Source of the DNA: Lysobacterales bacterium
GTDB lineage: Bacteria; Pseudomonadota; Gammaproteobacteria; Xanthomonadales; Rhodanobacteraceae
Length of the DNA: 64,000 bases
Assembly: GCA_017305135.1 (NCBI GenBank)
Contig: JAFKNA010000008.1
Location: 62,001 to 126,000 of the forward strand
Reading direction: 5' to 3'
Shown here: positions 9,749 to 18,122 of the stretch, piece by piece
Layout of the letters: the number at the start of each line of letters is the position of its first letter
How positions within the stretch are numbered: position 1 is the first letter of the stretch
Made by a program: the position numbers and the translations under genes
Notes under the pieces: model-generated
Database searches by the model: none
The model's input: only the letters and a program-made list of their open reading frames with translations
Told to the model about the DNA's origin: nothing

Positions 9749-9818
9749 GGGGATCGGAATCGGGGATCGGGGATCGGGAATCGGGAATCGGGAATCGGGA
9801 ATCGGGAATCGGGAATCG
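9749..9818. repeat. GGGAATC heptamer tandem repeat
   Basis: Six perfect consecutive copies of GGGAATC (9776-9817) follow three or four diverged GGGGATC/GGAATC copies. The array begins 11 bases after the sppA stop. The same heptamer recurs at 24881-24909, 25003-25022, 44174-44202 and 50111-50164, always between genes. Confidence 0.9.
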
Positions 9819-9822
9819 GAAG

Positions 9823-9850
9823 AGCATCGCGGCTGAAGCCGCTCCCACAA
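9823..9850. repeat. Dispersed GTGGGAGCGGCTTCAGCC-type palindromic repeat
   Basis: On the minus strand this reads GTGGGAGCGGCTTCAGCCGC, containing the hairpin GCGGCTTCAGCCGC. This is a sequence class scattered in intergenic DNA of Pseudomonas and Xanthomonas relatives (from memory). The rest of the gap to 10017 (about 165 bases) holds further short palindromes such as gcaggcttcctgcctgc at 9888-9904, but no gene. Confidence 0.6.
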
Positions 9851-10017
9851 CGGATCGAAGCTCACTGCTGGTCGTGGGAGGGAATTACGGCAGGCTTCCT
9901 GCCTGCCGCCCGTCGGGCCACCTGCGGCGTTCGCACGCGCTCCGGCGCGCAGTCAGTCCCGATGCTTTTGAAGCGCGGATCGGGGTGACCAGCGCAGCGG
10001 GAGCCACTCCCACGCGA

Positions 10018-10242
10018 TCAACCGCCGGCGTCTTCCAGCTCGCGGTCACGCTTCGCCTTCTCGTCCTGGAGCTGCTTCTCGACGGCGCGGGCCTTCTCCA
10101 GCGCCTTGAGCTGCTCATCGACGACGGTCTTGCCGCGTACCGGCGCGGCCTGTGCCTGCGGTGCCGGGGCCTCGTCGCCGCCCCCGCGGCCGGAGCAGGC
10201 GGCCAGCATCGTGAGGCCGGCGAGGATCAGTGCGGTGCGCAT
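10018..10242 (-). CDS. Small lipoprotein
   Basis: 74 residues. The ATG at 10242 begins a lipoprotein signal (MRTALILAGLTMLAACS) with lipobox LAAC, so the mature protein starts at Cys16 and is lipid-anchored. A Gly/Ala/Pro linker follows, then a charged helical tail (VDEQLKALEKARAVEKQLQD and on), likely a short coiled coil. Translation could in principle start further upstream at 10470, but that extension is Arg/Pro-rich, overlaps the divergent SDR gene and would destroy the signal peptide. The product resembles the many small envelope lipoproteins of Xanthomonadales with no assigned role. Confidence 0.72.
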   Translation of the reverse strand: MRTALILAGLTMLAACSGRGGGDEAPAPQAQAAPVRGKTVVDEQLKALEKARAVEKQLQDEKAKRDRELEDAGG

Positions 10243-10316
10243 GGCATGCTCCGTGGGCGCGGGATTGCTAGAGTCTGCGCCGGAGCGGCAGCGCGGACAA
10301 GCCGCCGGAGTTTCGC

Positions 10317-11096
10317 ATGAACGATCCCTCACGCTGGCGGCTGGACGGGCAGGTGGCGTTGGTCGGCGGCGCCAGCCGGGGCATCGGCCTCGCCTGCGCG
10401 CGCGAACTGGCCGGCCTCGGCGCTGACGTGCTGCTGGTCGCGCGTGAGGAAGACGCCCTCGAGCAGGCACGCCAGGAACTGGCCGAGGAATTCCCGCAGC
10501 GCGAGCTGCTCGCCTTCGCCGCCGACCTCGCCGAGGCGGAGCAGCGCCTGGAGGTGTTCGACTGGATCACCGACCTCGGCACCGGGCTGTCGCTGCTCGT
10601 CAACAATGTCGGCGGCAACACCAGCCGGGCGGCGCTGGAGTACGAGGCCGGCGAGGTGCGCGCGCTGCTGGAGACCAACCTCGTCTCCGCCTTCGAGATG
10701 TGCCGCCTCGCCCATCCGCGGCTGGTCGAACACGGCCACGCCGCGATCGTCAACGTGGGCTCGGTGTCCGGCCTCACCCACGTCCGCACCGGCGCGCCGT
10801 ATGGAATGGCCAAGGCCGGATTGCACCAGTTGACCCGCAACCTCGCCTGCGAGTGGGCGGAGGACGGCATCCGCGTCAATGTGGTGGCACCCTGGTACAT
10901 CCGAACCCGGCGCACCGAAGGGCCGCTGGCCGATCCGGATTACCTCGACGAGGTGCTCGCGCACACCCCGGCCGGACGCATCGGCGAACCCGAGGAGGTC
11001 GCCGCCGCGGTCGCCTTCCTGTGCCTGCCGGCGGCAAGCTACATCACCGGCGAGTGCATCGCGGTGGACGGCGGCTTCCTGCGCCGCGGCTTCTGA
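10317..11096 (+). CDS. SDR-family NAD(P)-dependent oxidoreductase
   Basis: 259 residues, classical short-chain dehydrogenase size. The cofactor motif is GGASRGIG (residues about 18-25), the NNVGG structural motif follows, and the catalytic Ser-Tyr-Lys set is in [22 protein letters not shown]. The C-terminal half carries the usual [27 protein letters not shown] signature. Sequence style is that of tropinone-reductase-like or glucose-dehydrogenase-like SDRs; substrate unknown. It is divergent from the small lipoprotein gene 74 bases away, and is followed by the alkA/ogt pair after 157 bases. Confidence 0.9.
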   Translation: MNDPSRWRLDGQVALVGGASRGIGLACARELAGLGADVLLVAREEDALEQARQELAEEFPQRELLAFAADLAEAEQRLEVFDWITDLGTGLSLLVNNVGGNTSRAALEYEAGEVRALLETNLVSAFEMCRLAHPRLVEHGHAAIVNVGSVSGLTHVRTGAPYGMAKAGLHQLTRNLACEWAEDGIRVNVVAPWYIRTRRTEGPLADPDYLDEVLAHTPAGRIGEPEEVAAAVAFLCLPAASYITGECIAVDGGFLRRGF

Positions 11097-11253
11097 GTCC
11101 GCGAACCGTTCCACCTGGCCGCCCACCTGGTACCGCCTGACCGCGACCGGGCATCGTGCGCTCGACGTCCACCTGGAGGCGCTGCGCAGCCTGATCGGGA
11201 TGCCCGCGCCCGCACCGGCGGAAGGAATGGCGCGTGCAGGCTAAGATGCCTGC

Positions 11254-12153
11254 ATGCGCGACTCGCCCGCACCGGGGACGTTTCCAGGCGTCCCGTCCAC
11301 CACGCTTCGCCTGCCGGTGCGGGAACCCTGCGACCTCGGCCCCCTGCTGGAGTTCTTCGGCCGCCGTGCGGTAGCCGGCATCGAGGCCTTCGCTGGCGAC
11401 ACCTATCGACGCGCCTTCGTGCATGAGGGCGTGGCCGGCTGGTTCGAGCTCTACCCCGACACATCCGCCGGCGTCGAGCTCGCCGTCCATCATCCCGCGG
11501 CGGGCGCGAAGGCCGCCGTGGCGGCGCGGGTCTCGCGCATGTTCGACCTCGACGCCGATGCCGCCGCAATCGCGCGCAGCTTCTTAGCCGATCCACTGCT
11601 CGGCCCGCTGCAGGCACGCTGGCCCGGGCAGCGCGTGCCGGGTGCGTTCGATGGCTTCGAGATGGCGGTGCGCGCGGTGCTCGGCCAGCAGGTCAGCGTC
11701 GCCGCGGCGCGCACCCTGGCTTCGCGCATCGTGGCCCGCCACGGCACCAGCGTAGCGCTTGCCTGCGCACCGGCTGTCGGTATGCTGTTCCCGCCGCCGG
11801 CGGCGCTGGTCGATGCTGCGCTCGAGCGCGAGGGCGTGATGCGCGCGCGTGCGCAGACGATCCGCACGCTGTCGGCGGCGGTGCTGGAGGGGCGGGTCGG
11901 TTTCGCGCCCGGCCAGTCGCTGGAGGACTTCGAGCGCAGCCTGCTGGCGCTGCCGGGCATCGGTCCCTGGACGGCGCAGTACCTGGCCATGCGTGCGCTC
12001 GGCCACCGCGATGCGTTCCCGGCCGCGGACCTTGTGCTGCGGCGGGTCGCAGGCCAGGGCCGCGCGCTGCCCGCGGCGGAACTGGAGCGGATGGCCGAGG
12101 CGTGGCGGCCCTGGCGCGCCCATGCGGTGATGCTGCTGTGGAGGGCCGCCTGA
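11254..12153 (+). CDS. alkA: AlkA-type DNA-3-methyladenine glycosylase II
   Basis: 299 residues. The N-terminal beta domain (residues about 8-95) is the AlkA_N fold, and residues about 110-290 are the helix-hairpin-helix glycosylase domain. The hairpin motif GIGPWTA is followed by FPAADL, whose Asp aligns with the catalytic Asp of AlkA; the [21 protein letters not shown] segment is also characteristic. The enzyme excises alkylated purines as the first step of base excision repair. Xanthomonad relatives often carry this domain fused behind an Ada methyl-phosphotriester domain; here the Ada part is absent. It is probably co-transcribed with ogt, which begins 14 bases after its stop. Confidence 0.92.
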   Translation: MRDSPAPGTFPGVPSTTLRLPVREPCDLGPLLEFFGRRAVAGIEAFAGDTYRRAFVHEGVAGWFELYPDTSAGVELAVHHPAAGAKAAVAARVSRMFDLDADAAAIARSFLADPLLGPLQARWPGQRVPGAFDGFEMAVRAVLGQQVSVAAARTLASRIVARHGTSVALACAPAVGMLFPPPAALVDAALEREGVMRARAQTIRTLSAAVLEGRVGFAPGQSLEDFERSLLALPGIGPWTAQYLAMRALGHRDAFPAADLVLRRVAGQGRALPAAELERMAEAWRPWRAHAVMLLWRAA

Positions 12154-12166
12154 GGGAGCCGGAATC

Positions 12167-12694
12167 ATGGACTACGACTGGATGGAATCGCCGCTCGGAC
12201 GCCTGCTGCTGGTAGCGGATGGGGCGGGCCTGCGCCGGATCGCCTTCCCGGGCCCCGTGCAGGCCGCCTTCATCCAGCCCGGCTGGCGTCGGTCCGCGCC
12301 CGCGCTGGCCGACGTGCGCGCGCAGCTCGGCGCCTGGTTCGCGGGCCGCCGCAGCGCTTTCGACCTGCCGCTTGCCGCTGCGGGCGGAACCTCGTTCCAG
12401 CGCCTGACCTGGGCGGGCCTCCTCGCCATCCCGTACGGCCAGACCATCAGCTACGCGGAACTGGCCCGGCGCATCGGACGACCGCGGGCGGTGCGCGCCG
12501 CCGGCGCCGCCAACGGCGCCAATCCGCTGCCGATCGTCGTGCCCTGCCACCGCGTCATCGGTGCCGACGGCAGCCTGACCGGCTTCGCCGGTGGCCTCGA
12601 GGCGAAACGCTGGCTGCTGGCCCACGAGCGCCGCCACGCGGGCAAGGTTTTCCACAGCGGCTGTGCACAAGCGGCGGGAGAAGGTTGTGGATGA
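12167..12694 (+). CDS. ogt: Methylated-DNA--protein-cysteine methyltransferase
   Basis: 175 residues. Suicide enzyme that moves the methyl group from O6-methylguanine (and O4-methylthymine) to its own cysteine. The active site is in the invariant [10 protein letters not shown] near residue 126, preceded by the helix-turn-helix segment with the arginine finger ([29 protein letters not shown]). ATG start 14 bases after alkA with the purine-rich GGGAGCCGG upstream. Together the two genes cover base-excision and direct-reversal repair of alkylation damage. The C-terminal tail after [11 protein letters not shown] is probably non-conserved. Confidence 0.95.
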   Translation: MDYDWMESPLGRLLLVADGAGLRRIAFPGPVQAAFIQPGWRRSAPALADVRAQLGAWFAGRRSAFDLPLAAAGGTSFQRLTWAGLLAIPYGQTISYAELARRIGRPRAVRAAGAANGANPLPIVVPCHRVIGADGSLTGFAGGLEAKRWLLAHERRHAGKVFHSGCAQAAGEGCG

Positions 12695-12886
12695 ATCGCG
12701 CAAGCGCGCGTCCCGCCTGGCCCGGCCTCGGCCTGGTCGATCCGTGGCCAGCCCGCGCCCGGGGCACCGGTGGCGACATGCGGGAGGGTGGTGCAGGCGC
12801 GCGTTCTGCTACCGGTTGCGCAGTCGCGGCAGGTTCGCCCGCGTATCGTGTGCTGCCTCGCCCCGCCGTTTCGCGGAGGGCCGCAC

Positions 12887-14626
12887 GTGTCCGTGAAGCG
12901 TCCACCCCGCCGCGCCGACGCGCGGACGCGCCCTGCCGCATGGATCGCACTCCTGCTGCTGGTGCTTGCCTGGCCTGGAGGCGTCGCGGCCGCCGGGGTG
13001 CCGATCGAGGTGGATCGCCTGCGCGCGGACCTCCCGGCGAGCGCCATCGACGAGCTGCGCGCCGGTGCCCACGACGCCCTGTTCGAGCCGCAGACCTACG
13101 CGGCGCTGGTGCCCTCGCCCGACGGCGCGGTCTGGTACCGCATCCGCCCGGTCGCGGCCTGGAGCTCGCCCTTCAGCCCGGTCCTGCGCGTGTTCGATCC
13201 GCAGGGGCTCAGGATCGAGGCCTGGCTGCCGCCCGGGTACGCAGGCTCGACTACCAGCATCTACCAGCCCCTGGCCGATCCCGGCTTCACCCGCCACGCA
13301 CTGGTGTTCCGGCTGCCGCAGGACCTCGCCGCGGGGACGCCGGTCTACCTGAGGATCGCTCCCGAGCGGGCGATCCCGCGTGCCATCGACCTGGTGCCGG
13401 TGACCGAGGCGCGGGCGCAGGATCTCGCCCGCGCCCAGCTCGACATCGTGTTTCCGGCGGTGCAGCTGGCCACGGTGCTGGTGATGCTGTCCTTCTTCTT
13501 CGCGCTGCGCGAACGCATGTACATCTGGTTCGCCGGGCACGTGCTGTTCATCGTCCTCTACGAGCTCTACGCCTTCGGCGTCGGCTACGGCCTGCCGCCG
13601 TTCCATTGGCTGGCGCCCCTGGAGGCGCGGCCGCTCTGGTTCTGTGCCGCGCTGTCGGCGGCCTTCCTGTGCCAGTTCACGCGTCGCTTCCTGGAACTGG
13701 GGTCAGTGGCACCGCGGCTGGACCGCCTGCTGGTGCTCGCGTACTGGCCGCTGGCGGCGGTGGCCGCCTGCGCGGCGATTCCGCCACTCTCCGCCGGCTG
13801 GTGGCTGGAGAAGGCGCTCGCGGTCACCTTCGCCGTGCTGGCGCCGCTGCTGATCCTGGCCGGCCTGGTCGCCTGGCAGCGGGGCGGCCGCCGCGGCGGC
13901 TTCTACCTCTGTGCCTGGACGCCCGGCCTGCTGCTGGTGTTCGTGCGCCTGCTGCAGCTGCTGATGCACTGGCCGTTGCCGGAATGGCTGGTATTCACCC
14001 TGCCGGCCACCTTCGCCTTCGCCAGCCTGGTGCTCGCCTTCGGGCTGGCGGACTCCACGCTGTCGATCCGCCACGAACGCGATGTCGCCAACCGACTCGC
14101 CGAGCGCGACGCGCTCACCGGCGCGCTCAACCGGCGGGCCATCCTCGCCAACCTCAACGGCGCCTTCCAGCGCGCGCGCGAAGGCGGCCGGCCGTTGTCG
14201 CTGCTGTTCCTCGACCTCGACCACTTCAAGCAGATCAACGACCGCCACGGCCATGCCGCCGGCGATCGCTGCCTGGGCGCGCTGATCGCGCCGGTCATGA
14301 GCGAGCTGCGCCAGGGCGACGCGCTGGGGCGCTACGGTGGCGAGGAATTCCTGATCGTGCTGCCCGGCGCCACCGCCGCCAACGCCGAAGTGGTGGCCGA
14401 GCGCATCCGCGCGCGCATCGAGGCGCTGCCGGTGCTCGTTTCCGGCATCCGCATCGGCCTGACCCTCAGCATCGGCATCGCCGGCTTGGATGCGGACCTG
14501 GTCACGCCGCGCGAGCTGATCGAGCGCGCCGACATGGCGCTCTACCGGGCCAAGTCGTCCGGACGCAACTGCGTCCGCACGCATCCCGAGGAACCGCTGG
14601 AGCCGGTACCGGAATCCGCGCCCTGA
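12887..14626 (+). CDS. 7TM-sensor diguanylate cyclase (GGEEF)
   Basis: About 579 residues from a GTG at 12887, chosen because GGAGGG lies 6 bases upstream and a normal signal peptide (WIALLLLVLAWPGGVAAAG) follows. The open frame extends further 5' without a credible start. A periplasmic 7TMR-DISM extracellular-type domain (residues about 30-170) is followed by seven hydrophobic helices and a C-terminal GGDEF domain with intact catalytic loop RYGGEEF. RQGD lies just upstream as a c-di-GMP inhibitory I-site (RxxD). It should make c-di-GMP at the inner membrane in response to a periplasmic ligand. It converges on fadE. Confidence 0.92.
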   Translation: MSVKRPPRRADARTRPAAWIALLLLVLAWPGGVAAAGVPIEVDRLRADLPASAIDELRAGAHDALFEPQTYAALVPSPDGAVWYRIRPVAAWSSPFSPVLRVFDPQGLRIEAWLPPGYAGSTTSIYQPLADPGFTRHALVFRLPQDLAAGTPVYLRIAPERAIPRAIDLVPVTEARAQDLARAQLDIVFPAVQLATVLVMLSFFFALRERMYIWFAGHVLFIVLYELYAFGVGYGLPPFHWLAPLEARPLWFCAALSAAFLCQFTRRFLELGSVAPRLDRLLVLAYWPLAAVAACAAIPPLSAGWWLEKALAVTFAVLAPLLILAGLVAWQRGGRRGGFYLCAWTPGLLLVFVRLLQLLMHWPLPEWLVFTLPATFAFASLVLAFGLADSTLSIRHERDVANRLAERDALTGALNRRAILANLNGAFQRAREGGRPLSLLFLDLDHFKQINDRHGHAAGDRCLGALIAPVMSELRQGDALGRYGGEEFLIVLPGATAANAEVVAERIRARIEALPVLVSGIRIGLTLSIGIAGLDADLVTPRELIERADMALYRAKSSGRNCVRTHPEEPLEPVPESAP

Positions 14627-14645
14627 CGCGATCTCAGAGCTTGTA

Positions 14646-14672
14646 GAAAATTGCACATCCTGTGCAATTTTC
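14646..14672. terminator. Perfect 12-bp palindrome after the cyclase gene
   Basis: GAAAATTGCACA (14646-14657), a 3-base loop, then TGTGCAATTTTC (14661-14672), 19 bases after the diguanylate cyclase stop. The stem is AT-rich and its 3' arm ends in TTTTC, so it can act as a terminator for rightward transcription. A protein-binding palindrome is the alternative. Confidence 0.55.
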
Positions 14673-14741
14673 CCAGTCGCGGGTCCGGTACACGCCCAAA
14701 CCCGCTCCCGCGAATCAGGCACTTGCGCGCCCGCTTCGCGA

Positions 14742-14759
14742 CCGGCCATCCCTGGCCGG
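14742..14759. repeat. CCGGCCA palindrome between convergent genes
   Basis: CCGGCCA-TCCC-TGGCCGG, perfect 7-bp arms. A near-identical palindrome (CCGGCCATGGATGGCCGG) is found at both ends of the tandem array near 50.4-50.9 kb. This suggests a dispersed hairpin family rather than a specific terminator. Confidence 0.5.
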
Positions 14760-14760
14760 C

Positions 14761-14789
14761 TGAGAGTTTGTCTTTTTCACAAACTCTCA
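14761..14789 (-). terminator. Hairpin at the fadE stop codon
   Basis: TGAGAGTTTGT (14761-14771), 7-base loop, ACAAACTCTCA (14779-14789): a perfect 11-bp stem overlapping the fadE stop codon. Read leftward the loop is GAAAAAG, and no long T tract follows, so it is only a probable terminator or transcript-end stabiliser. Confidence 0.5.
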
Positions 14790-17204
14790 ATGCAGCGTCC
14801 TGTAGACCTCCGGGTCGAAGGCATCGACGGCGATGACTTCCTCGCGTGCGTCGCGTGCCTCGTGCAGGAGGTCGTATTCGTCGCCGCTGATGACTCCGGC
14901 GGCGACGCCAAGCTCGTCCAGCATGTAGCCGGGCGCGTGGTCGAGGCGGCCGGCGCGCACCGCGTCGCGCAGCTTGGTCTCGACCGGCAGCGCGCGCACC
15001 GCCTTGTCGAGGGCGTCCTCCAGCGCGCCGAGGCCGGGCTCGTCGGCGGGCGGCAGGAACACGTCGGGGGTCAGGCTGCGCCGTGCCTCGCGATCTTCGA
15101 GGATGTCGCGCGCGACCTCCTGGCCGAGGCGGTCCGATGGCGGCCGGAAGCGCGCGCCGAATGGGAACAGGGCGAGTTTCAGCAGGCGCGCGACGCCGCG
15201 CTGCGGCAGGTTGTCGAGCACGCCGAGCAGCGCCTCCTGGATGCGCTGCAGCGCGAGTTCCGCCGACCAGCGCGCCAGCGCGTAGTTGGAGCGGGTCTTG
15301 GGGCCGTCGTGGTAGCGCTTCAGCGCGGCGCTGGCGAGGTACATCCAGGCCAGCGCATCGGCGAGGCGCCCGGACAGCTTCTCGCGCCGCTTCAGGGCGC
15401 CGCCGAGCGTGCCCATGGCGGTGTCGGAGACGATGGCGAAGGCGGCCGAGAAGCGCGACAGGTGCTGGTAGTAGCGGCGCGTGTCCTCGGCCTCGGGGGC
15501 CGCGGCGAGGCGCGAGCCCGACAGCGCCAGCAGCTTGGCGCGCACGGCGCGGGTCACGAACAGGTTGAGGTGGCCGAACACGGCGCGATCGAATGCGGCC
15601 AGGTCGTCGGCGGCGACCGCCTGGATCTCGTCATGGACGAAGGGATGGCAGCGGATGGCGCCCTGGCCGTAGATGATCATCGAGCGCGTCAGGATGTTGG
15701 CGCCCTCGACGGTGATGCCGATCGGCACCGCGTCCCAGGCGCGCGCCAGCGCGTTGCGCGGACCGCGCTGGATGGCCGAGCCGGCGCGGATGTCCATCGC
15801 GTCGCTGACCACCTGGCGCATGGCCTCGGTGAGGTAGGCCTTGCAGATGTTGCCGATCACCGCCGGCCGCTCGCCGGCATCGAGCGCGCCGCAGGTGAGG
15901 TCGCGCGCCGCGCCCATCAGGTAGGTGTAGCCGGCGATCCGCGCCAGCGGCTCCTCGATGCCCTCGAAACGGCCGATCGGCGTGTCGAACTGCTCGCGCA
16001 CCGTGGCGTAGGCGCCGCAGATGCGCGTGGCGAGCTGGGCTGCGCCGATCGACAGCGCCGGCAGCGAGATCGAGCGGCCGGCGGCCAGTGATTCCATCAG
16101 CATGCGCCAGCCCTGCCCGATGCACTCGCGGCCGCCGATCACCGCCTCGTCGAGCGGCACGAACACGTCGCGGCCGCTGGTCGGCCCGTTCTGGAACGGC
16201 ACCCCCATCGGATCGTGGCGCAGGCCGATCTCCACCCCGGGGGCGTCGCGCGGCACCAGCGCGCAGGTGATGCCGCGGTCGACGCGGTCGCCGATCAGCC
16301 GCTGCGGGTCCTTGAGGCGGAAGGCGAGGCCGATCAGGCTCGCCACCGGGGCCAGGGTGATGTAGCGTTTCTTCCAGTTCAGGCGCAGCCCGAGCACCTC
16401 GCGGCCGTCCACCACGCGCTTCTCGACGATGCCTTCGGACTGCGTGGCCGCCGCATCGGAACCCGCCTCCGGGCCGGTGAGGGCGAAGCAGGGAATCTCC
16501 TCGCCGCGCGCCAGCGGCCCGAGCCAGCGCTGCTTCTGCGCCTCGGTGCCGTAGTCCAGCAGCAGCTCGCCGGGGCCGAGCGAGTTCGGCACCATCACCG
16601 TGACCGCCGCGCTCACCGAGCGCGTGGCGATGCGGGTGACGATCCGGGAATGCGCCAGGGCGGAGAAGCCCAGCCCGCCGTATTCCTGCGGCAGGATGAT
16701 GCCGAGGAAGCGCTGCTCCTTTATGAAGTCCCAGATCTCCGGCGGCAAGTCGCGCCGCTGGTGGATGTCCCAATCATCCAGGCGCCGGCACAGCTCCTCG
16801 GTCGGGCCATCGAGGAAGGCCTGTTCCTCCGCGCTCAGCGGGCGCGGCACGAAGTCCAGCAGCTTCGGCCAGTCGGGCATGCCGGCGAACAGCTCGCCGT
16901 CCCACCACACCGTGCCGGCCTCCAGCGCCACCCGCTCGGTGTCGCCGAGCCGCGGCAGCACCTTCGCGAAGCGCGGCATGATCCAGCGCGACAGCAGCTG
17001 GCGTCGCAGCACCGGCCAGCCGGTGACGAGGGCGAGCGCCGCCAGCACCGCCACCGAAGTGACGAACGCCCAGGGGTGTGCGACACCGAGCACCCGCCAG
17101 CCGATCAGCCACACGCCGGCGGCAGCGACCCAGGCGAGGAAGCCCAGCCCGCGAAAGGCGAGCAGCAGGAACACGATCAGGGCGAGTACGACGACGATCC
17201 ACAT
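14787..17204 (-). CDS. fadE: FadE-type acyl-CoA dehydrogenase
   Basis: About 805 residues from the ATG at 17204, which opens directly on two hydrophobic helices (WIVVVLALIVFLLLAFRGLG). Start codons further upstream are possible but would add a polar 29-residue tail. The length and the long C-terminal DUF1974 extension identify the FadE group, which carries out the first step of fatty-acid beta-oxidation (FAD-dependent acyl-CoA to trans-2-enoyl-CoA) at the membrane. Core motifs visible are CFALTGPEAGSDAAATQ, the GITVEGANILTRSMIIYGQGAIRCHP stretch carrying the catalytic region, and the LSRFSAAFAIVSDTAMGTLGG segment of the C-terminal domain. Convergent with the diguanylate cyclase gene; followed upstream by apt on the same strand after 204 bases. 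Confidence 0.93.
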   Translation of the reverse strand: MWIVVVLALIVFLLLAFRGLGFLAWVAAAGVWLIGWRVLGVAHPWAFVTSVAVLAALALVTGWPVLRRQLLSRWIMPRFAKVLPRLGDTERVALEAGTVWWDGELFAGMPDWPKLLDFVPRPLSAEEQAFLDGPTEELCRRLDDWDIHQRRDLPPEIWDFIKEQRFLGIILPQEYGGLGFSALAHSRIVTRIATRSVSAAVTVMVPNSLGPGELLLDYGTEAQKQRWLGPLARGEEIPCFALTGPEAGSDAAATQSEGIVEKRVVDGREVLGLRLNWKKRYITLAPVASLIGLAFRLKDPQRLIGDRVDRGITCALVPRDAPGVEIGLRHDPMGVPFQNGPTSGRDVFVPLDEAVIGGRECIGQGWRMLMESLAAGRSISLPALSIGAAQLATRICGAYATVREQFDTPIGRFEGIEEPLARIAGYTYLMGAARDLTCGALDAGERPAVIGNICKAYLTEAMRQVVSDAMDIRAGSAIQRGPRNALARAWDAVPIGITVEGANILTRSMIIYGQGAIRCHPFVHDEIQAVAADDLAAFDRAVFGHLNLFVTRAVRAKLLALSGSRLAAAPEAEDTRRYYQHLSRFSAAFAIVSDTAMGTLGGALKRREKLSGRLADALAWMYLASAALKRYHDGPKTRSNYALARWSAELALQRIQEALLGVLDNLPQRGVARLLKLALFPFGARFRPPSDRLGQEVARDILEDREARRSLTPDVFLPPADEPGLGALEDALDKAVRALPVETKLRDAVRAGRLDHAPGYMLDELGVAAGVISGDEYDLLHEARDAREEVIAVDAFDPEVYRTLH

Positions 17205-17408
17205 GGCAGCGTCCGGCGGGTTCGCCCCGATTATGCCGGCCATGCCGCGGCAGGCCGTCTTTCTGTCGTCCCCTGGACAGGCGCGCTTCACATACCCGGG
17301 CAGCGCGGCACGCGTGTCCGGGAACGCCGAGTCCGGTTCGGCGCGCCGGGGAGAGCTTCACCTCGTCCCTCGTCCGCGTGCGTGGAATGGCGGCAGCCCG
17401 GAGGTGTC

Positions 17409-17927
17409 CTAGCAGTTCACCAGGGCGTGCAGCGGCTGCTCCGCACCCCAGCGTTCGCGTCCGCCCAGGTCAGCGAGTTCGATCACCACGCTGGCGCCGA
17501 GGACACGCGCGCCGAGCTGCCCGACCAGCGCTCGTGTCGCCACCAGGGTGCCGCCGGTGGCGAGCACGTCGTCGACGAGGATCACGCGTTGTCCCGCGCT
17601 CAGCGCATCGGCGCGGATCTCCAGGTGATCGCGCGCATATTCCAGTTCGTATGCCAGCGTCACCACCGGCGGCGGCAGCTTGCCGGGCTTGCGCAGCGGA
17701 ACGAAACCGGCGCCGAGGCGTTCGGCCAGCGCCGCGCCGAAGATGAAGCCGCGCGCCTCTACCGCGCACACCGCATGCACCGCGTAGCCCTGCCAGGGTT
17801 CGGCGAGCCGATCGAGGCAACGCGCGAACCCCGGTGGGTCGGCCAGCAGCGGGGTGATGTCGCGGAACACCACGCCCGCAGTGGGGAAATCGGGTACCGC
17901 ACGGATCAGCGCGTGGAGGTCAGGCAT
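17409..17927 (-). CDS. apt: Adenine phosphoribosyltransferase
   Basis: 172 residues, normal length for the purine-salvage enzyme that joins adenine and PRPP to give AMP. The N-terminal signature VPDFPTAGVVFRDITPLL and the PRPP-binding loop VILVDDVLATGGT are both intact, as is the EARGFIFGAALAERL segment that contacts adenine. Cytoplasmic. Located between fadE and the glutaredoxin fusion gene on the same strand, with gaps of about 200 bases on each side, so probably a separate transcription unit. Confidence 0.96.
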   Translation of the reverse strand: MPDLHALIRAVPDFPTAGVVFRDITPLLADPPGFARCLDRLAEPWQGYAVHAVCAVEARGFIFGAALAERLGAGFVPLRKPGKLPPPVVTLAYELEYARDHLEIRADALSAGQRVILVDDVLATGGTLVATRALVGQLGARVLGASVVIELADLGGRERWGAEQPLHALVNC

Positions 17928-18122
17928 GGGGGCTCCGTCAGGGACACGAGGTTCACTCGAACTTCAACCACGCCGGCCGCCGGAACGCAAGCCATTGTCG
18001 ATCGCGCACGCCTGCCGCGGCGGCTCGAGTGCCGGGCCCGGGCCGACGCACGTCATTGGGTCAGGAAGTGAAAAGCGGCCGGTCGGGGGCGACCGGCCCC
18101 TCCCAGGGCCACGCGCGCCCGC

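Noticed and set aside
12648-12692. DnaA-box-like TTTTCCACA and TTGTGGATG at the 3' end of ogt
   Set aside because: Both have mismatches, they lie within or at the edge of a coding region, and they are widely spaced.
14790-18071. Long plus-strand ORFs opposite fadE and apt
   Set aside because: Shadow frames rich in Gly/Arg/Gln/His; the minus-strand products are clear enzymes.
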